Source: Azospirillum lipoferum
GTDB lineage: Bacteria > Pseudomonadota > Alphaproteobacteria > Azospirillales > Azospirillaceae
Length of the DNA stretch: 64,000 nucleotides
Assembly (NCBI RefSeq): GCF_024170005.1
Contig: NZ_JALJXJ010000014.1
Span: 145,475 to 209,474, forward strand
Direction of reading: 5' to 3'
Positions 59,482-64,000 of the stretch are shown piece by piece. The stretch's first letter is position 1, and every line of letters begins with the position of its first letter. The position numbers were made by a program, and so were the translations under genes. Under the pieces are notes generated by a model. The model made no database searches and was not told the DNA's origin. It worked only from the letters and a program-made list of their open reading frames with translations.

Positions 59482-60528
59482 ATGACCACACCCTTCCTCT
59501 TCCCCCCGCTCCGCACCACGTCCCAGGGCACGCCGCGCCGCGTGGGGGTGGAACTTGAATTCGCCGACCTGGACGCGCCATCGGCCGCTGCCTGCGTGCA
59601 CCGGCTGTTCGGCGGAACCATCACGGTCGAAAACCCGCACCGGTGTCTGGTGACGGACACCCGGCTCGGCGACTTCACGGTGGAGCTGGACATGCGCTCC
59701 GCCCATAAAGGCAAGGGGGGTGCGGCGATCCTCGATCCGCTGCGGCCGTTGTGGGGCAATATCGGCAGCCTGGTAATGCCCTTCGAGATCGCAGCGCCGC
59801 CGGTGACGGTGGAGCAGATGACGGATCTGGAGGAGTTGGTGGCCTGCCTGCGCGCGCTTGGCGCCGCCGGGACCGAGGCCAGCCCCCTGTTCGCCTTCGG
59901 CCTGCATTTCAACCCGGAGGTGGCACGGACCGACGGCGATTACCTGCTGGACATATTGAAGGCCTTCCTGCTGCTGGCCCCCTGGCTGCGGCGGGAGATC
60001 CGGGTCGACGTCACCCGGCGCCTGTCCGGCTTCATCGCCGCCTTCCCGACGCTCTATGCCGCCAAGGTGGTCGACCCCGCCTATCGCCCCGGCCTCGGCG
60101 GGCTGATCGACGATTATCTGGCCGACAATCCCACCCGCAACCGCGAGCTGGACCTGTTCCCGCTGTTCGCCCATCTCGACCGCGACCGTCTGGCCGCGGC
60201 GATGGAAGACCCGCATGTCCGCCCACGCCCGACCTTCCATTACCGCCTTCCCAACGCGCGGCTGGGCGATCCCGGCTGGTCGCTCGCCGCCGACTGGAAC
60301 CGCTGGGTGGCGGTGGAGCGGGTGGCCGCCGACCGCGCCCTGCTGGACGGCCTCGGCACCGATTACCGCCGATCGGCCGGGGCACAGCAGCTGGACAGCT
60401 GGGCCGAGCGCATCGACGCGATGCTGGCCGCCAATCCGGGGATTTATCCAGGCATTCAGGACGTTGCCGGGCAGGACGTTGCCGGGCAGGACGAAGAAAC
60501 CGGCGGCCCGGCCCGTCAGGCCGGCTGA
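59482..60528 (+). CDS. Amidoligase-family enzyme (glutamate-cysteine-ligase-like fold)
   Basis: This 348-residue protein resembles the Amidoligase_2 family, ATP-dependent amide-bond-forming enzymes related to glutamate-cysteine ligase and glutamine synthetase. The metal-binding opening strand RRVGVELEFADL, the second acidic strand FTVELDMRS, and the histidine-bearing FAFGLHFNPEV are visible. Such enzymes are predicted (comparative genomics of amidoligases) to act on peptides or amino-acid-derived metabolites together with a class I glutamine amidotransferase. Exactly such a gene starts 12 bases downstream. The C terminus holds a duplicated VAGQD segment and is probably disordered. The natural substrate is unknown. 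Confidence 0.8.
   Translation: MTTPFLFPPLRTTSQGTPRRVGVELEFADLDAPSAAACVHRLFGGTITVENPHRCLVTDTRLGDFTVELDMRSAHKGKGGAAILDPLRPLWGNIGSLVMPFEIAAPPVTVEQMTDLEELVACLRALGAAGTEASPLFAFGLHFNPEVARTDGDYLLDILKAFLLLAPWLRREIRVDVTRRLSGFIAAFPTLYAAKVVDPAYRPGLGGLIDDYLADNPTRNRELDLFPLFAHLDRDRLAAAMEDPHVRPRPTFHYRLPNARLGDPGWSLAADWNRWVAVERVAADRALLDGLGTDYRRSAGAQQLDSWAERIDAMLAANPGIYPGIQDVAGQDVAGQDEETGGPARQAG
60457..60492 (+). repeat. In-frame tandem duplication at the amidoligase C terminus
   Basis: CAGGACGTTGCCGGG occurs at 60457-60471 and 60472-60486, followed by a third partial unit CAGGAC. It duplicates five residues (QDVAG) and keeps the frame. Confidence 0.85.
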
Positions 60529-60540
60529 AGGAGTTTTCCC

Positions 60541-61284
60541 ATGGCAGCCATCGTCGGCAGGTCCCGGCCGCTGGTCGGCATCACCGCCTCGGTCCATGGC
60601 AGCCGCATCGCCGCCATGGCCAACCGGCTTGCCTTGTGGCGGGCCGGTGCGTCGTCGGTCCGCATCACCGCCGACTCTCCCTTTCCCATCGACCGGCTCG
60701 ACGCGCTGGTCGTCGGCGGCGGCGACGACATCGACGCCTCGCTCTACGGCGAATCCGCCCGTCCGCAGATCCGCATCGATCCCGAACGCGACCGGCTGGA
60801 GATGCGGGCGCTCGACTGCGCCGCGAAGATCGCGCTGCCGGTGCTGGGCATCTGCCGCGGCTCGCAGATGATCAACGTCCACCGCGGCGGCTCGCTGCAT
60901 GTCGACATCCACGAGGTGTACGAGGAAGCGCCGCAGATGCGCACCGTGCTGCCGCGCAAGCGCATCCGGATCGAACCGGACAGCCGGCTCTACCGCATCC
61001 TCGGCATCGGCGAATGCCGGGTGAACGCCCTGCACCACCAGTCGGTGGACCGTGTCGGCGATGGGCTGCGCGTCGTGGCGCGCGAACGCGCCGGCGTCGT
61101 CCAGGGCATTGAGGCGCCGGACGAGTCCTTCATGATCGGCGTGCAGTGGCATCCGGAATATCTGGTCGCCGACAGCCGACAGCAGGCGCTGTTCCGCCGT
61201 CTGGTCGCCACCGCCGCCGGCATCGCTCCGCTGGACGATTTCGCGGAAGCTCCACCCCGCCGCCCGGTCCGCGCCCCCGGTTGA
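60541..61284 (+). CDS. Class I glutamine amidotransferase-like hydrolase (peptidase C26, PuuD-like)
   Basis: This 247-residue protein has the catalytic nucleophile Cys105 in GICRGSQM and the His204/Glu206 pair in GVQWHPEY, with the HHQSV motif of gamma-glutamyl hydrolases at about 165-169. It belongs to the C26 group that includes gamma-glutamyl-GABA hydrolase PuuD. In an operon with an amidoligase it may supply ammonia, trim a gamma-glutamyl-type amide, or remove the product again. No polyamine genes are present, so a putrescine role is not indicated. AAGGAG 9 bases before the ATG and the 12-base spacing support coupling to the amidoligase gene. Confidence 0.87.
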   Translation: MAAIVGRSRPLVGITASVHGSRIAAMANRLALWRAGASSVRITADSPFPIDRLDALVVGGGDDIDASLYGESARPQIRIDPERDRLEMRALDCAAKIALPVLGICRGSQMINVHRGGSLHVDIHEVYEEAPQMRTVLPRKRIRIEPDSRLYRILGIGECRVNALHHQSVDRVGDGLRVVARERAGVVQGIEAPDESFMIGVQWHPEYLVADSRQQALFRRLVATAAGIAPLDDFAEAPPRRPVRAPG

Positions 61285-61400
61285 CCTCGCCCGCAGCTTG
61301 GTTCAGCGCCAACCTTCGACACACCGCGATGGCGGGAACGACGCGGGCGCCGCCGGAGGGATGGCTCCGGGGCGCCCGCGCAGTTGCCGCGACAGGGATG

Positions 61401-61835
61401 TTACTGGCTGCCGCCGTTGTCCGGGCCGCAGTTCGGGGTGCCCGGCGGGCAGTGGGTGCCGGTACCGGTCTGGTTGTCGCGCGGGATGTTGCTGCCGGTG
61501 TTGTTGCCCATGCCCGATGGCGCGGTGGTCACGCCCGGCACCGGCGAGATCGAGGAACCCGACATGTTGCTACCGGAGGTGCCGGTCGAACCGGACGTAC
61601 CCGTGGAGTTCAGCGGACCGCCGGTCGTGGAGCCGGCCGACGGCGAGGTGGTGGCACCCGGCGGGGTGTGGACGATGCCGTCCGGCCCGACGTTGGTGCT
61701 GCCGGCGCTCGGGCTGGTGGCGTAGGCGCCGCTGCCCTTGAGGGCGCCGGGGTTGGCTTGCTGAGCGGTCTGGGCCATGGCCGGGGCGGCCATCAGGAGA
61801 ACCGCCGAAACGGCACCGATCATCAGGTTACGCAT
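61401..61835 (-). CDS. Secreted low-complexity Ser/Thr/Gly/Pro-rich protein
   Basis: This 144-residue protein has a clear signal peptide (MRNLMIGAVSAVLLMAAPAMA, cleavage after AMA at about 21) followed by a mature part almost wholly of Ser, Thr, Gly, Pro and Asn. The unit TSPSAGST occurs twice and STGTSG-like units repeat around residue 80. Only two cysteines are present, close to the C terminus (HCPPGTPNC). No domain is recognised; a disordered periplasmic or surface linker protein is likely. AGGAG 6 bases before the ATG supports the gene. Confidence 0.72.
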   Translation of the reverse strand: MRNLMIGAVSAVLLMAAPAMAQTAQQANPGALKGSGAYATSPSAGSTNVGPDGIVHTPPGATTSPSAGSTTGGPLNSTGTSGSTGTSGSNMSGSSISPVPGVTTAPSGMGNNTGSNIPRDNQTGTGTHCPPGTPNCGPDNGGSQ

Positions 61836-62168
61836 CCTCGAACTCCTTCATGGTGGCAACGCCTCGCATTTGGGCGTCTTTGGAACGAGACGGATGCCGT
61901 GTTGGAGCCGCAACGCGGCGTCCGCCCAGGGCCTCGCGTCTTTCATGGGTCTAGAACAGGACAATCCGGGCATGATCTCGGTCGACGCATGCGCTTTTTT
62001 GGAAAACGCCCGCGAAAGGGCGGCAAAAACGCGTCCGCCGGGTTCCTTCGGCGAGCCACGGACGCCCGCCCGCAAATGCGGGAACAACGCGCATGCCATG
62101 GGGTTCAAACCGCGAGGCGGATGGTCCGCGAAAAGTCTCACGTCGCGTTTCCAACGAGGGTTTCAGCC
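61836..62168. other. Divergent intergenic region before the phospholipase D gene
   Basis: 333 bases between the divergent secreted-protein and phospholipase genes. Short frames on both strands lack starts or domains. It contains a near-match to an EcfG promoter at 62081-62105. Confidence 0.45.
62081..62105 (+). promoter_or_regulatory. Possible EcfG-type promoter of the phospholipase D gene
   Basis: GGAAC at 62081-62085, 16 bases, then GGTT at 62102-62105: one mismatch from GGAAC-N16-CGTT. It lies about 64 bases before the gene. Confidence 0.4.
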
Positions 62169-63968
<1,800 letters not shown>

Positions 63969-64000
63969 CGATTTTAGGCGTGACGGGGTAGGGGGAGCCC

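Noticed and set aside
61146..62168. N-terminal extension of the phospholipase D frame by 340 codons
   Set aside because: The extension overlaps the amidotransferase gene and the antisense of the secreted protein and has low-complexity Arg/Gly composition; the GTG at 62169 fits the family.

Overview
The window reads as chromosomal DNA of a GC-rich alphaproteobacterium, most likely an Azospirillum-type member of the Rhodospirillales/Azospirillales. That rests on codon bias, two chemoreceptors, several large hybrid histidine kinases, a ChrR/ECF sigma pair, sequences matching alphaproteobacterial EcfG and CtrA motifs, and a CowN protein, which is found in nitrogen-fixing bacteria. No tRNA, rRNA, CRISPR array, insertion sequence or prophage was recognised. 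The taxonomy is inference from protein style, not from a marker gene.

Layout. 1-2 kb: truA (cut by the window edge), fmt and def on the minus strand. 2-4.1 kb: cobS-cobC (late cobalamin synthesis), then a general-stress FMN-binding protein behind a textbook EcfG-type promoter. 4.2-10 kb: a DEAD-box RNA helicase, a FliL-like membrane protein, mtgA and a DinG/XPD-like Fe-S helicase. 10-19 kb: a chemoreceptor, an AT-rich island without a recognisable gene, a GGDEF-EAL protein, an AEC transporter, a TerB-like protein, a beta-hydroxyacid dehydrogenase and a second chemoreceptor. 19-26.5 kb: cimA, hisN, and divergently a phosphonate-type ABC transporter (binding protein, ATPase, fused permease) ending in a DeoR regulator. 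26.6-28.6 kb: a Vut_1-family membrane protein and the rpoE-chrR pair with a candidate autoregulated promoter. 28.7-36.7 kb, all minus strand: a 1295-residue hybrid kinase, a REC-GGEEF diguanylate cyclase, a degenerate MoeA and a MoeA fused to a periplasmic-binding-protein domain. 37-43 kb: a PQQ-type sugar dehydrogenase, cowN, a TPR/glycosyltransferase-like protein, rcoM (haem CO sensor), trmJ and lpxD. 43-50.9 kb: cupin, OmpA-like protein, orphan TRAP binding protein, two membrane-anchored coiled-coil proteins, acs, a small protein behind a CtrA-type site, EVE, YciI and a DEDDh exonuclease. 51-64 kb: Nudix hydrolase, methyltransferase, acnA, a second hybrid kinase, an amidoligase with a class-I glutamine amidotransferase, a low-complexity secreted protein and a phospholipase D-family protein running into a poly-C/poly-G tract that looks like an assembly artefact.

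What stands out. (1) cowN, which lets nitrogenase-dependent growth continue in carbon monoxide, lies 1.7 kb from a PAS-LytTR protein that aligns with the CO sensor RcoM at the haem-ligand positions. (2) A signalling block (hybrid kinase plus diguanylate cyclase) appears to be co-transcribed with two unusual MoeA paralogues. (3) An amidoligase/GATase pair of the kind predicted to make or trim an unknown amide or peptide product. (4) Several regulatory motifs (EcfG, ECF11-type, CtrA) lie immediately upstream of plausible target genes.
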